Part shown: piece by piece, positions 51,244 to 59,935 of the stretch
How positions within the stretch are numbered: position 1 is the stretch's first letter
How the letters are laid out: the number at the start of each line of letters is the position of its first letter
Assembly (NCBI RefSeq): GCF_900590885.1
Contig: NZ_UUON01000022.1
Span: 186,001-250,000, forward strand
From: Pseudomonas viridiflava
GTDB taxonomy: Bacteria > Pseudomonadota > Gammaproteobacteria > Pseudomonadales > Pseudomonadaceae
Direction: 5' to 3'
Length of the DNA stretch: 64,000 nt
Position numbers and translations under genes: made by a program
The notes under the pieces: generated by a model
Database searches by the model: none
Seen by the model: only the letters and a program-made list of their open reading frames with translations
What the model was told of the DNA's origin: nothing

Positions 51244-51276
51244 GGTGTCGTCCTCAGGGTTTGTAGTGCTAAATAT

Positions 51277-51336
51277 TTGCGCGCTAAGTAGTTGGTGAAG
51301 CGAATGTATAACGCTAATGTTTAGCGCGCAAGATAA
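51277..51336. promoter_or_regulatory. Candidate OhrR operator upstream of ohr
   Basis: TTGCGCGCTAA (51277-51287) and TTAGCGCGCAA (51321-51331) are perfect 11-bp inverted arms 33 bases apart; inside is a tighter palindrome CGCTAATGTTTAGCG (51312-51326). The 20-base block at 51317-51336 (ATGTTTAGCGCGCAAGATAA) recurs with three mismatches upstream of ohrR at 51986-52005. Confidence 0.65.
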
Positions 51337-51371
51337 ATTTACAAATATTTTTCTGGGTCACTATAAAAACC

Positions 51372-51466
51372 AAATGTGGGAGGGGGCTTGCCCCCGATAG
51401 CGGTGTGTCAGTCAAAGAACTATTGGCTGATCCACCGCTATCGGGGGCAAGCCCCCTCCCACATTT
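51372..51466. repeat. REPIN 5, between ohr and ohrR
   Basis: Perfect 34-bp inverted arms (51372-51405 and 51433-51466) around a 27-base loop, with the outer TGTGGGAGGGGGCTTGCCCC and inner GATAGCGGTG. Same arrangement as REPIN 4 and opposite to REPINs 1-3. It separates ohr and ohrR transcription. Confidence 0.95.
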
Positions 51467-51484
51467 TTAGTGCTTTATTGCTTG

Positions 51485-51937
51485 CTAGATCGCGCCTTGC
51501 AGGTTGCCGCGCAGTGCAACCAAATCAGCCTGCAGCTTGCGCAACTGTTCCAGCTCCAGCCCGCTGGCGCCGAGAATGCACTGCGGAATCCCCATGGCTT
51601 TGTCCTGCAAGGCCCGCCCGGCTTCAGTCAATTCCACCACCACCACGCGCTCATCTTCGCGGCTGCGGGTGCGGCTGAGCAGGCCTTCGGCTTCCAGGCG
51701 CTTGAGCAAAGGGGTGAGGGAGCCCGGATCGGTCAACAGCCGGCTGCTGATTTCGCCGACGGTCAAACCATCCTCTTCCCACAACACCATCATGGCCAGG
51801 TACTGCGGGTAGGTCAGGCCAAGGGCTTGCAGCAGTGGCTTGTAGACCTTGGTCATCAGCAACGAGGTGGAGTGCAGGGCGAAACACAGCTGGTTGTCCA
51901 GCATCAGGGATTCGCACGGGTCAGGGTTTTTGCTCAT
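51485..51937 (-). CDS. ohrR: OhrR, MarR-family peroxide-sensing repressor
   Basis: 150 residues. MarR winged helix with the reactive Cys18 in DNQLCFALHS near the N-terminus, the position used by OhrR proteins to sense organic peroxides, and the Tyr residues that contact it (MTKVYKPLLQALGLTYPQYLAMMVLWEEDG). The DNA-recognition part is LTDPGSLTPLLKRLEAEGLLSRTRSREDERVV. On oxidation it releases ohr. GAGG before the ATG. A candidate operator lies 49-68 bases upstream, matching the one before ohr. Confidence 0.93.
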   Translation of the reverse strand: MSKNPDPCESLMLDNQLCFALHSTSLLMTKVYKPLLQALGLTYPQYLAMMVLWEEDGLTVGEISSRLLTDPGSLTPLLKRLEAEGLLSRTRSREDERVVVVELTEAGRALQDKAMGIPQCILGASGLELEQLRKLQADLVALRGNLQGAI

Positions 51938-51985
51938 GGCGGTGCCTCAAAAAAAAGCGTGTCTGGGCTGGAATCTAGCGGGCAA

Positions 51986-52005
51986 ATGTTTAATGCGCCA
52001 GATAA
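51986..52005. promoter_or_regulatory. Candidate OhrR operator upstream of ohrR
   Basis: ATGTTTAATGCGCCAGATAA, 17 of 20 bases identical to 51317-51336 upstream of ohr and in the same orientation relative to both genes. Suggests autoregulation. Confidence 0.55.
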
Positions 52006-52019
52006 TTCTGTCCGGACGG

Positions 52020-52970
52020 TCAGACAAGGCCGCTTTGCAGTACCAGATCCCAGGGCGGCACCGGACTGAATCGGGACTTCAAGTATTCCAGCAGCAATCG
52101 GCTGCGGGCGTTGGCCTGTTGTTCCAGGCGCAGCGCGTAGATGCCGGTGGTTTCCGGGCTGGGCAGGCCGTCTTCGCAAAACAGCGGCAACAACTCGCCG
52201 CGCACCAGGTACTCACTGGCCAGCCAGGTGGGCAGGTGGGCGATGCCCAGCCCGGCAAGAGCCCCGGACAACAGGGCTTCGGCGTTGTTGGCACTCATGC
52301 GGATGCGCTGCGGGCGATACGTGACACGGCGCCCATCCAGCTCGAAGCGCCAGGCGAACATCGGCGCCATGCCTTCCCAGTCCAGGCCGTCATGCTCGCT
52401 CAGTTCGCGCGGGTGGGTCGGCGTGCCACGGCTTTTCAGGTACGCCGGGCTGGCGCAGGCGATGCGCACGATACTGGCCAGGGGCGTGGCGATCAGCCGG
52501 GTGTCGACGATATGGCCGGCGCGCAGCACCAGGTCGACCTTACCCAGATGCTCGCCCTGCATATCGACAAAGCTGTCGATCAAATGCAGGTGCACATCCA
52601 GCCCGGGGTAAACGTTCAAAAAGTCCGCAATGACCGGGGCGAGATGCCGCCGTCCGAATGCCGCCGGGGCATCCACACGGATCAAACCCTCGGGCGCATG
52701 ACTGAGGGATACCGCTTCGGCCCGCGCCAGTTGCAGCTCATTGACAATCCGCCGCGCCCGCTCGGCAAACGCCAGGCCGGCTGGAGTGGCCACCACGGCG
52801 TGGGTGCTGCGCTGGAACAGGCGGCTGCCCACCGAGCTTTCCAGGCTGTCGATGCGCCGCGCCACTGCCGAAGGCGTCAACGGGTGTCGACGAGCAGCGG
52901 CGGAAAAGCTGCCCGTCTCCAACACATCGAGAAACAGGCCGAGTTGATCGGTAAGGGTATTGGGGTTCAT
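52020..52970 (-). CDS. LysR-family transcriptional regulator (divergent to tauE)
   Basis: 316 residues from the ATG ending at 52970 (MNPNTLTDQLGLFLDVLETGSFSAAARRHPLTPSAVARRIDSLE); the extra frame to 53048 lacks a start. Winged helix residues 5-63 and a CrgA-like effector domain (PEGLIRVDAPAAFGRRHLAPVIADFLNVYP, about 90-120; VDLVLRAGHI). CrgA-type regulators often control a divergent gene; here the divergent neighbour is the TauE/SafE exporter, 108 bases away. Confidence 0.88.
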   Translation of the reverse strand: MNPNTLTDQLGLFLDVLETGSFSAAARRHPLTPSAVARRIDSLESSVGSRLFQRSTHAVVATPAGLAFAERARRIVNELQLARAEAVSLSHAPEGLIRVDAPAAFGRRHLAPVIADFLNVYPGLDVHLHLIDSFVDMQGEHLGKVDLVLRAGHIVDTRLIATPLASIVRIACASPAYLKSRGTPTHPRELSEHDGLDWEGMAPMFAWRFELDGRRVTYRPQRIRMSANNAEALLSGALAGLGIAHLPTWLASEYLVRGELLPLFCEDGLPSPETTGIYALRLEQQANARSRLLLEYLKSRFSPVPPWDLVLQSGLV

Positions 52971-53078
52971 GGCGCGGCGCTTATGCGAGATTGGCACAGC
53001 CATTGTGCGTTGCTGTGCGTTTCCACGCCAGAGCCGACTGCGTAGCATGCAAGGCCTGAGACAGTGGAGTAACGCGCG

Positions 53079-53828
53079 GTGTTGGATTTAGCGATATACC
53101 TGGTATTGGGCGCGGCCCTCGGCACGGTCGGCGGGCTGTTCGGGATTGGCGGCGGGTTGATTGCCATCCCGGTGCTCGGCGTGTTGTTCGGCCTGGACCA
53201 ACAGATTGCCCAAGGCACCGCGCTGGTAATGGTGGTGCCCAATGTGATGCTCGCCCTGTGGCGTTATCACCAGCGCAACCGCATCGAGCTGCGTCACGCC
53301 TTGCCGTTGGGCGTGATGGGGTTCAGTTTTGCCTGGCTGGGTTCGATCTGGGCCGTGGGCCTGGATGCCGGGGCAATGCGCATCGGCTTTATCGCCTTTC
53401 TGGTGGTGCTGGCGGGCTATAACCTGTTGCGCATGTTCACCCGTAACGCGCCGCCGACCGCACAAATGCGCTACTCCTGGCCGTGGCTGGGTGTGCTCGG
53501 CGCGGCGTCCGGCTCCATGGGCGGGCTGTTTGGTGTAGGCGGCGCAGTGGTTGCCACGCCGGTGCTGACCAGCCTTTTCGGCACCACACAGGTCGTCGCT
53601 CAAGGCTTGTCCCTGGCCTTGGCCCTGCCCAGCACCGGCGTGACTCTGGTCACTTACGCCTGGCACCATGAGGTGGACTGGATGATCGGCGTGCCATTGG
53701 CCGTCGGCGGTTTGCTCAGTATCAGTTGGGGCGTGAAGGTCGCCCATGCGCTGCCGGAACGTGTGCTGCGTGGCCTGTTCTGCGGGTTTCTGGTGGTGTG
53801 CGCGGTGATGCTGACGTTTAAAGTCTGA
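53079..53828 (+). CDS. TauE/SafE family sulfite/sulfonate exporter-like protein
   Basis: 249 residues with about eight transmembrane helices. Twin family repeats: GTVGGLFGIGGGLIAIPVLGVLFG (about 15-38) and GSMGGLFGVGGAVVATPVLTSLFG (about 146-169). TauE/SafE proteins export small sulfur-containing or organic anions. Starts with GTG TTG or nearby in MLDLAIYLVLG. Its 3' end overlaps the convergent LysR gene by 11 bases. Divergent CrgA-like LysR gene upstream is the likely regulator. Confidence 0.88.
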   Translation: MLDLAIYLVLGAALGTVGGLFGIGGGLIAIPVLGVLFGLDQQIAQGTALVMVVPNVMLALWRYHQRNRIELRHALPLGVMGFSFAWLGSIWAVGLDAGAMRIGFIAFLVVLAGYNLLRMFTRNAPPTAQMRYSWPWLGVLGAASGSMGGLFGVGGAVVATPVLTSLFGTTQVVAQGLSLALALPSTGVTLVTYAWHHEVDWMIGVPLAVGGLLSISWGVKVAHALPERVLRGLFCGFLVVCAVMLTFKV

Positions 53829-54708
53829 AGCCTTCGATGATGTACTCGGCCAGGCATTCGGTGATGGGCGAGGTCATCTGCGGGTTGCGTAACAAGTGCA
53901 GGTTCATCGATGGCAGCGCCGGCAAACCCTGTTCGCTGCCCAATACGCATAAGTCCTCCGTAACCAGGCTTTCCATGCAGATCATCATCGCCAGCCCGGC
54001 GCTGACCACCGCCTGGATCGCCGCCACGTTGGTGCTGTGGTAGGCCAGGCGATAATCGCGCCCGCTGGCATCCAGTGCGGTGCGGGTCCACTGCGTGTAC
54101 AGGCAGTCGGCGCCGGACACCGCCAGGGGGATGGCGTCGTGCTCATCCACGCAGAAGCACGGCGCTGCCGCCCACACCATGCGTTCGGTGCGCAACAGCT
54201 CACCCATTTCCTTGCCGGGCTCGCGGCTGACCACGGTCAGCGCCAGGTCGCGCCGCTGCATCAGCACGCTGGACGACTCGCAGTGCAACTCGATCTGGAT
54301 CAGCGGGTAGGCCTTGGAAAACTGCTTGAGGATCCCCGGCAGGAAGCGCATCACGTAATCATCCGGCGTGCCGATGCGCACCAAGCCGACCATATGCGGC
54401 TCGCGCAGAGTGTTGAACACCTCGCTGTGCAGTTTCAGGATGCGCCGCGCATAGCCCAGCAGCACCTGGCCTTCGGGGGTGAGCCGCACCTGGCGCCCAT
54501 CGCGCTCGAACAGCTTGCGTTGCAGCACGTCTTCTTCGAGGCGTTTCATCTGCATGCTCACCGCCGATTGGGTGCGGTTGACCAGCTCGCCCGCGCGGGT
54601 AAAGCCGCCCTGGTCGGCGATGGCGACGAAGGTGCGCAGCACTTCAGTGTCGATGCTTGGGTAGCTGGACAATGGATCAATCTCTGAGATGTATTGCATA
54701 AGAAACAT
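53818..54708 (-). CDS. LysR-family transcriptional regulator
   Basis: 296 residues (a start at the ATG ending at 54699, three codons in, is also possible; no strong ribosome binding site). Winged helix about 17-75 (SIDTEVLRTFVAIADQGGFTRAGELVNRTQSAVSMQMKRLEEDV) and effector domain about 100-290, with PDDYVMRFLPGILKQFSKAYPLIQIELHCE. Target unknown. The last 11 bases overlap the tail of the tauE gene. Divergent to the DUF1127 gene. Confidence 0.87.
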   Translation of the reverse strand: MFLMQYISEIDPLSSYPSIDTEVLRTFVAIADQGGFTRAGELVNRTQSAVSMQMKRLEEDVLQRKLFERDGRQVRLTPEGQVLLGYARRILKLHSEVFNTLREPHMVGLVRIGTPDDYVMRFLPGILKQFSKAYPLIQIELHCESSSVLMQRRDLALTVVSREPGKEMGELLRTERMVWAAAPCFCVDEHDAIPLAVSGADCLYTQWTRTALDASGRDYRLAYHSTNVAAIQAVVSAGLAMMICMESLVTEDLCVLGSEQGLPALPSMNLHLLRNPQMTSPITECLAEYIIEGFRL

Positions 54709-54769
54709 TCGTTGGATTGATCATAAGGCCAGGCACACACTTTCGTCATCCCCACTGGAGGGCGAGAGG

Positions 54770-54976
54770 ATGAAAGGTCAAAGAGGTTTTGTGTTGTTGG
54801 CGAAGCGGCCATTTTCCGGGCTGTTTCATAAAATTGCGCGTTGGCAGGCATTGCACGGGGAGCGCCAGGTGCTGGCGAGTTTGAGCGATGATGCGCTCAA
54901 GGATATCGGGCTCAACCGCGGTGACGTCGCGCACGAGCAGCATCAGCATTTCTGGCAGGACCCGCTGCGAAAGTGA
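54770..54976 (+). CDS. DUF1127 small protein
   Basis: 68 residues from the ATG at 54770 (GGAG/GAGAGG upstream). Basic, with the DUF1127 (YjiS) motif: WQALHGERQVLASLSDDALKDIGLNRGDVAHE at about 29-60. Such proteins are small, Arg-rich and in some alphaproteobacteria affect phosphate or RNA metabolism; in Pseudomonas the role is unknown. It lies downstream of and divergent to the LysR gene at 53818, which could be its regulator. Confidence 0.85.
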   Translation: MKGQRGFVLLAKRPFSGLFHKIARWQALHGERQVLASLSDDALKDIGLNRGDVAHEQHQHFWQDPLRK

Positions 54977-55021
54977 CCCCGGATGCAGTAGGGTGGTCGG
55001 CGAGCCCACACGGAGAGTCCC

Positions 55022-56254
55022 ATGCCCGCCGACCTGTGTTTTTCCCTCAAGCAAGCACGACGCATGGCGCTGGCGGCCCAGGGCTTTACCGCGCGCCAGG
55101 CGCCCGCACAGATCAAGGCTGCGCACCTCAACCGATTGATTGAGCGGTTGGGGGTGTTGCAGATCGATTCGGTCAATGCCGTAGTGCGCTCGCACTACCT
55201 GCCGCTATTTTCTCGCCTCGGTAACTATTCCCCTTTGCTGCTTGAGCAGGCCGCCTGGAGCCAGGGCCGGCGACGCTCGCTGTTCGAATACTGGGGGCAT
55301 GAAGCGTCGTTGCTGCCGATGGCGTTGTACCCGCTGATGCGCTGGCGCATGGAGCGGGCGCAGCAGGGGCAGGGCATCTATGCGCAAATGGCGCGCTTTG
55401 GCCGCGAGCAGCAAGCGATTATCAGGCGCGTGTTGAACACCGTCGAACAACAGGGCGCTCTGGGGGCGGGCAGTTTGTCGACGCGCGAAGAACGCGCGGG
55501 CCCCTGGTGGGATTGGAGTGATGAAAAGCATGCGCTGGAATGGCTGTTCGCCGCCGGGCTGGTGACGGTTGCGGGGCGTCGAGGGTTTGAGCGTCTCTAT
55601 GATTTGCCGGAGCGCGTGATTCCCAATGACATCCTGCACCATGCACCGCTGAGCGAAGCCGAGGCCCAGCGCGGCCTGCTGCTGCACAGCGCTACTGCAC
55701 TGGGCGTAGGCAGTGAAAAGGACCTGCGCGATTACTTCCGCCTCGATCCCGCCGACAGCCGCGCCCGCCTCGCTGAATTGGTGGAGGACGGGCAACTGCT
55801 GGCCTGCCAGGTGCAAGGCTGGAAGCAACCGGCGTACTGCCTGCCCGCGCCAAAAGTGCCGCGCAAGATGGCGGCCAGCGCCTTGCTGTCGCCGTTCGAC
55901 TCGCTGATCTGGGAGCGCGCGCGAACCGAGCGTCTGTTCGATTTTCGCTATCGGCTGGAGATCTACACCCCGCAAGAAAAACGGGTGTACGGCTACTACG
56001 TGCTGCCGTTTTTGCACAACGAGCGGATCGCTGCGCGTGTGGACCTGCGGGCCGAACGTGCGAATGGGCGCCTGGCGGTGCATGCGGTACATGAGGAAGA
56101 GCCGGGGCTGGATGAGGAGGGGATGCGGGCGCTGGCGTTGAATCTGGTGCAGATGGCGGGTTGGTTGGGGTTGGAGCAGGTGCAGCTCAATTGTCAGCGG
56201 CCGAGTGCTGATCGGTTGAGGGGGGCAATGATTGGTATGGGTATTGGTCTTTAG
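55022..56254 (+). CDS. ycaQ: YcaQ/AlkX-like DNA glycosylase (HTH_42 family)
   Basis: 410 residues with three winged-helix-like domains of the former DUF1006 family. The N-terminal GVLQIDSVNAVVRSHYLPLFSRLG (about 44-67) contains Gln47-Ile-Asp49, the Q-x-D catalytic motif I associate with AlkX/YcaQ enzymes that open interstrand crosslinks (AlkZ uses Q-x-Q). FEYWGHEASLLP (about 88-99) and DSLIWERARTERLFDFRYRLEIYTPQEKRVYGYYVLPFL (about 295-333) are other family blocks. Length matches E. coli YcaQ (410). Followed by a variant REPIN at its stop. Confidence 0.88.
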   Translation: MPADLCFSLKQARRMALAAQGFTARQAPAQIKAAHLNRLIERLGVLQIDSVNAVVRSHYLPLFSRLGNYSPLLLEQAAWSQGRRRSLFEYWGHEASLLPMALYPLMRWRMERAQQGQGIYAQMARFGREQQAIIRRVLNTVEQQGALGAGSLSTREERAGPWWDWSDEKHALEWLFAAGLVTVAGRRGFERLYDLPERVIPNDILHHAPLSEAEAQRGLLLHSATALGVGSEKDLRDYFRLDPADSRARLAELVEDGQLLACQVQGWKQPAYCLPAPKVPRKMAASALLSPFDSLIWERARTERLFDFRYRLEIYTPQEKRVYGYYVLPFLHNERIAARVDLRAERANGRLAVHAVHEEEPGLDEEGMRALALNLVQMAGWLGLEQVQLNCQRPSADRLRGAMIGMGIGL

Positions 56255-56353
56255 GGCCTCATCGGGGGCAAGCCCCCTCCCACACTTGAATGTATTCACA
56301 AATCAAAATGTGGGAGGGGCGGTGCGACGATTCGACTTGCCCCCGATGAGGCC
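56255..56353. repeat. REPIN 6, variant with a 16-base insert
   Basis: Starts as a normal CATCGGGGGCAAGCCCCCTC arm with the CTTGAATG-type spacer. In the right arm, GGGAGGGG is followed by CGGTGCGACGATTCGA before CTTGCCCCC resumes, replacing one G by 16 bases. About 95 of 99 positions match the reverse complement of the element at 58611-58708. Confidence 0.93.
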
Positions 56354-56372
56354 AGTCCAGGCAACTAAAATC

Positions 56373-57719
56373 TCAACGCTTAACCTGCTTCAACGTCTCA
56401 GCAATCAAAAACGCCAACTCCAACGATTGATCCGCATTCATCCGCGGGTCGCAATGGGTGTGGTAACGATCCGACAACCCATCTTCAGTGATCGGCCGCG
56501 CGCCGCCGATGCACTCGGTGACGTTCTGCCCGGTCATCTCGATATGAATCCCGCCGGCGTAGCTGCCCTCGGCCTGGTGCACCTGGAAGAACTCCTTCAC
56601 TTCGCCGAGGATCTGCGCAAAGTCGCGTGTCTTGTAGCCGCTGCTGGCCTTGATGGTGTTGCCGTGCATCGGGTCTGAGCTCCACAGCACCTGCTTGCCT
56701 TCGCGCTGCACGGCGCGGATCAGGTTGGGCAGGTGGTCGCCGACCTTGCCGGCGCCCATGCGCGCAATCAGGTTGAGGCGGCCGGGGTCGTTGTCCGGGT
56801 TGAGGATGTCGATCAGGCGGATCAGGTCGTCGGGGTTCATGCTCGGGCCGACCTTGACGCCGATCGGGTTGTTCACCCCGCGCAGGAATTCGACGTGGGC
56901 GCCGTCCAGCTGACGGGTGCGGTCGCCGATCCAGAGCATGTGCGCCGAGCAGTCGTAGTAGTCGTTGGTCAGGCTGTCGCGGCGCACAAAGGCTTGCTCG
57001 TAGTTGAGCAGCAGCGCTTCGTGGGCGGTGAAGAAGCTGGTTTCACGCAGTTGCGGCGAGCTGTCCATGCCGCAGGCGCGCATGAACGCCAGGGTTTCAT
57101 CGATGCGGTCGGCCAACTGGCTGTATTTCTCCGCCAGGGCAGAGTTGGCGATAAAGTCCAGGTTCCACTTGTGCACCTGGTGCAGGTCGGCAAAACCGCC
57201 CTGGGCGAAGGCGCGCAGCAGGTTGAGGGTGGCGGTGGACTGGTGGTAGGACTGCAACAGGCGGTCCGGGTCCGGCACGCGGCTTTTTTCATCGAAGCCG
57301 ATGCCGTTGACGATATCGCCACGGTAGGCGGGCAGAGTGATGCCGTCGATGGTTTCATCGTTGGATGAGCGTGGCTTGGCGAACTGGCCGGCCATGCGCC
57401 CGACCTTGACCACCGGGCAACCGGCGGCAAAGGTCATCACAATGGCCATCTGCAGCAGCACCTTGAAGGTGTCGCGGATCTTCGCGGCGGAGAACTCGGC
57501 AAAGCTCTCGGCGCAGTCGCCGCCTTGCAGCAGGAACGCGCGGCCCTGAGTCACTTCGGCGAACTGACGACGCAACTCGCGGGCTTCCCCGGCAAACACC
57601 AGTGGCGGGTAGCTGGCCAGGTTCTGCTCCACTTGCAGCAAGTGTGCAGCGTCCGGGTACCGGGGTTGTTGCTGGATCGGCAGGGCGCGCCAGCTGTCGG
57701 GGCTCCAGGGTTGGCTCAT
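56373..57719 (-). CDS. Class II DAHP synthase
   Basis: 448 residues from [10 protein letters not shown] (an adjacent ATG adds one Met). Plant/microbial class II 3-deoxy-7-phosphoheptulonate synthase: [15 protein letters not shown] (about 62-76; metal-binding Cys), [24 protein letters not shown] (about 104-127), [31 protein letters not shown] core, and the late metal ligands [13 protein letters not shown] and [15 protein letters not shown]. It has no sequence similarity to the class I isoenzyme at 41392 but catalyses the same reaction. The gene sits inside a pair of inverted variant REPINs together with the spermidine-synthase-like gene. Confidence 0.95.
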   Translation of the reverse strand: MSQPWSPDSWRALPIQQQPRYPDAAHLLQVEQNLASYPPLVFAGEARELRRQFAEVTQGRAFLLQGGDCAESFAEFSAAKIRDTFKVLLQMAIVMTFAAGCPVVKVGRMAGQFAKPRSSNDETIDGITLPAYRGDIVNGIGFDEKSRVPDPDRLLQSYHQSTATLNLLRAFAQGGFADLHQVHKWNLDFIANSALAEKYSQLADRIDETLAFMRACGMDSSPQLRETSFFTAHEALLLNYEQAFVRRDSLTNDYYDCSAHMLWIGDRTRQLDGAHVEFLRGVNNPIGVKVGPSMNPDDLIRLIDILNPDNDPGRLNLIARMGAGKVGDHLPNLIRAVQREGKQVLWSSDPMHGNTIKASSGYKTRDFAQILGEVKEFFQVHQAEGSYAGGIHIEMTGQNVTECIGGARPITEDGLSDRYHTHCDPRMNADQSLELAFLIAETLKQVKR

Positions 57720-57842
57720 CATGAACTCGATTGGTTGAGACGGTCGGGCGCCAATGTTATCAGCAATTAGTGCGTGACCTGCTGCTGCCGGTTGGCCGAC
57801 AATCGCGCCTTTGCCGTGCGGTAATCCCTTTTAGGAGTAGTG

Positions 57843-58598
57843 ATGAGCGAGGAGCGTGTCGAGCACCTGCTGGCCGAAGTCCATGATGAATTCGGCATGA
57901 TCCGTGTGCTCGAAGTGGCCGATTACCGGTTTCTCGAGTTTGGCGACGCCATTGAGCAAAGCTGCGTGTTCACCGCCGACCCGAGCTGGCTGGAGTACGA
58001 CTACACCCGCGCGATGCTGATTGGCGCGTTGTGCCATGAATTGCCGGAAAGCGCGCTGTTCCTTGGCCTGGGGGCCGGTACGCTGACCCAGGCGTGCCTC
58101 AAGTTCCTGCCGCTGGAAGACGTCGAAGCCATCGAGCTGCGCCCCGATGTACCGCGCCTGGCCATTGAGTACCTGGGGCTGGACGATGATCCGCGCCTGT
58201 ACATCCGCATTGGCGACGCCTTGCAATTGCTCGATAGCGCCGAGCCTGCCGACCTGATTTTTGTCGACCTTTATACCGATGTCGGCCCGGGCGTCGGCCA
58301 CCTGGCATGGAGCTTCCTGGAAAACTGCCAGAAGAAACTCAACCCCGGCGGCTGGCTGGTGATCAACCAGTGGGCCACCGACGACGGCAAGCCTTTGGGG
58401 GCTGCGCTGTTGCGCGGGTTGTATCACCGGCACTATTGGGAACTGCCGGTGAAGGAGGGCAATGTGATTCTGCTGGTGCCTTCTGAGCTGGATCAGGAAT
58501 TGGACCTGGGCGCGCTGTCGGCCCGCGCTGAAGCGCTGGCGCCGCGATTGGGGTATTCGTTGCAGGCGTTGATCAAGGCGATTCGGCCGGCTACTTAG
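57843..58598 (+). CDS. Spermidine synthase-like methyltransferase-fold protein
   Basis: 251 residues from the ATG at 57843 (AGGAG 7 bases upstream; GTG at 57840 is less likely). Rossmann fold of the spermidine/spermine synthase family: ALFLGLGAGTLTQACLKFLPLEDVEAIELRPDVPRLA (about 75-111; nucleotide loop and acidic residue) and PADLIFVDLYTDVGPG (about 137-152). The gatekeeper region is shorter than in SpeE, so aminopropyl transfer is uncertain; this subgroup is often annotated only as spermidine synthase family. Divergent from the class II DAHP synthase gene. Confidence 0.8.
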   Translation: MSEERVEHLLAEVHDEFGMIRVLEVADYRFLEFGDAIEQSCVFTADPSWLEYDYTRAMLIGALCHELPESALFLGLGAGTLTQACLKFLPLEDVEAIELRPDVPRLAIEYLGLDDDPRLYIRIGDALQLLDSAEPADLIFVDLYTDVGPGVGHLAWSFLENCQKKLNPGGWLVINQWATDDGKPLGAALLRGLYHRHYWELPVKEGNVILLVPSELDQELDLGALSARAEALAPRLGYSLQALIKAIRPAT

Positions 58599-58610
58599 GT
58601 GTCTGTGCGG

Positions 58611-58708
58611 GCGCCATCGGGGGCAAGTCGAATCGTCGCACCGCCCCTCCCACATTTTGATTTGTGAACACATTCAAGTGTGGGATGGGGCTTGCCCCCG
58701 ATGAGGCC
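58611..58708. repeat. REPIN 7, inverted copy of REPIN 6
   Basis: Reverse complement of the element at 56255-56353 with about four mismatches, including the same 16-base insert (here TCGAATCGTCGCACCG) and the same spacer family. Lies between the convergent spermidine-synthase-like and enoyl-CoA hydratase genes. Confidence 0.93.
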
Positions 58709-58721
58709 ATTACTGCTGTCA

Positions 58722-59513
58722 TCAAATCCCCTTGAACACCCCCGGCCGCTTCTCAACCATCGCCCGCACCCCTTCCTTGGCATCCTCGCTGTTCAGCAAT
58801 TTAGCCACCATCGGCGGCAACGCCGCCGCCGCGACCGTTTCACCTTCCCTATGCGCCAACCGCGCCGACATCAACGTAGCCTGCACCCCCAGCGGCGCCT
58901 GGCGCGCAATGCGGTTGGCCAGTTCGATGGCGCGCGGCAGCAGGTCTTCACTGGCCATCACTTCCTGCACCAGCCCCAGGCGCAGGGCGTCGTGGGCGTC
59001 AAATTCGTCGCCGGTGAGCAGCCAGCGCATCGCGTTGCCCCAGCCGGCGATCTGGTGAAAGCGCAAGGTCGCGCCGCCAAAGGGAAAGATCCCACGCTGC
59101 ACTTCCATCTGCGCAAAGCGCGTGTTGCTCGCACAGAGGTTGATATCCGCCGCGAGCATCAACTCGATGCCGATGGTCAGGCAGTAACCCTGGGCGGCCA
59201 CGATCACCGGTTTATTCACCCTGGGGCCGGCGAACACGCCCCAGGGGTCGCAGCCGCCCAGCGGCGGTTGCCAGCCGCCAGCCATCACGCCACTGACATT
59301 GGCCAGGTCCAGCCCGGCGGTAAAGTGGTCGCCGTGGGCAAACACCACGGCCACCCGCGCGTCATCGTTTCGATCAAATTCGCCATACGCCAGGCTGAGA
59401 TCGTTGAGCAGATCCAGGTCAAAGGCGTTGCGCTTGGCCACCCGGTCCAGGCCCAACAACAAAACATGCCCCTGGAGTTCACGGCTGACGCGGCTACTGC
59501 TGGCTTGATTCAT
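58722..59513 (-). CDS. Enoyl-CoA hydratase/isomerase family protein
   Basis: 263 residues from the ATG ending at 59513 (MNQASSSRVSRELQGHVLLLGLDR); the frame to 59597 is not needed. Crotonase fold: VFAHGDHFTAGLDLANVSG (oxyanion hole, about 59-77), VIVAAQGYCLTIGIELMLAADINLCASNTRFAQMEVQRGIFPFGGATLRFHQIAG (about 104-158). One of the two catalytic Glu positions (Glu in QMEVQRGIFP) is retained; the usual second Glu in GxGxE reads GIELML. It acts on short or medium acyl-CoA in beta-oxidation. Substrate unknown. Confidence 0.87.
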   Translation of the reverse strand: MNQASSSRVSRELQGHVLLLGLDRVAKRNAFDLDLLNDLSLAYGEFDRNDDARVAVVFAHGDHFTAGLDLANVSGVMAGGWQPPLGGCDPWGVFAGPRVNKPVIVAAQGYCLTIGIELMLAADINLCASNTRFAQMEVQRGIFPFGGATLRFHQIAGWGNAMRWLLTGDEFDAHDALRLGLVQEVMASEDLLPRAIELANRIARQAPLGVQATLMSARLAHREGETVAAAALPPMVAKLLNSEDAKEGVRAMVEKRPGVFKGI

Positions 59514-59935
59514 CGGGTGTGCCCTCGGGCGCGGGTGGGGTTTCAGACCAAAGGATCTTGATGCATGGGTGAAACGTTTAAGCGTTATGACCAGCACGGC
59601 CGGGCCCTTGAAAAGTAGACCCTGGCGCGCCTCTGCGCAAAGACGGTGACGCAGCGCGGTTTATCGGCGTTTTCCGATAAAAAAAGCTCCCTTTTTCAGC
59701 TATTTCCGGTATAGTGCGCGCCGGCCTTTAAACGGGCCGCGTTTAGGTAGCGCAATTCCCCGAAGTCAGCTTCGGCTGCACGTCCGCACAGCGGACTCTC
59801 CCTTGACGAATCTTTTTCATTCATTCGTTTTCGCAAATCCCCGCCGACAAAGCAGCCAGGGCGACTCTTGAGTCTCAACACGGCATGCGCAGCTTTGGAG
59901 CATGGGTCTTTGCGGATGCACTTAGAGGCAGACCC
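59514..59935 (+). other. Intergenic region and structured leader of the DEAD-box gene
   Basis: A -10-like TATAGT at 59710-59715 is followed by about 215 bases of leader with four hairpins: CGGCC/GGCCG (59722-59739), CCGAAG/CTTCGG (59760-59775), GTCCGC/GCGGAC (59782-59796) and GACTC/GAGTC (59863-59874). A T-rich single-stranded stretch lies between the third and fourth. No open frame is supported in it. Long leaders of this kind are known for cold-induced helicase genes. Confidence 0.55.
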
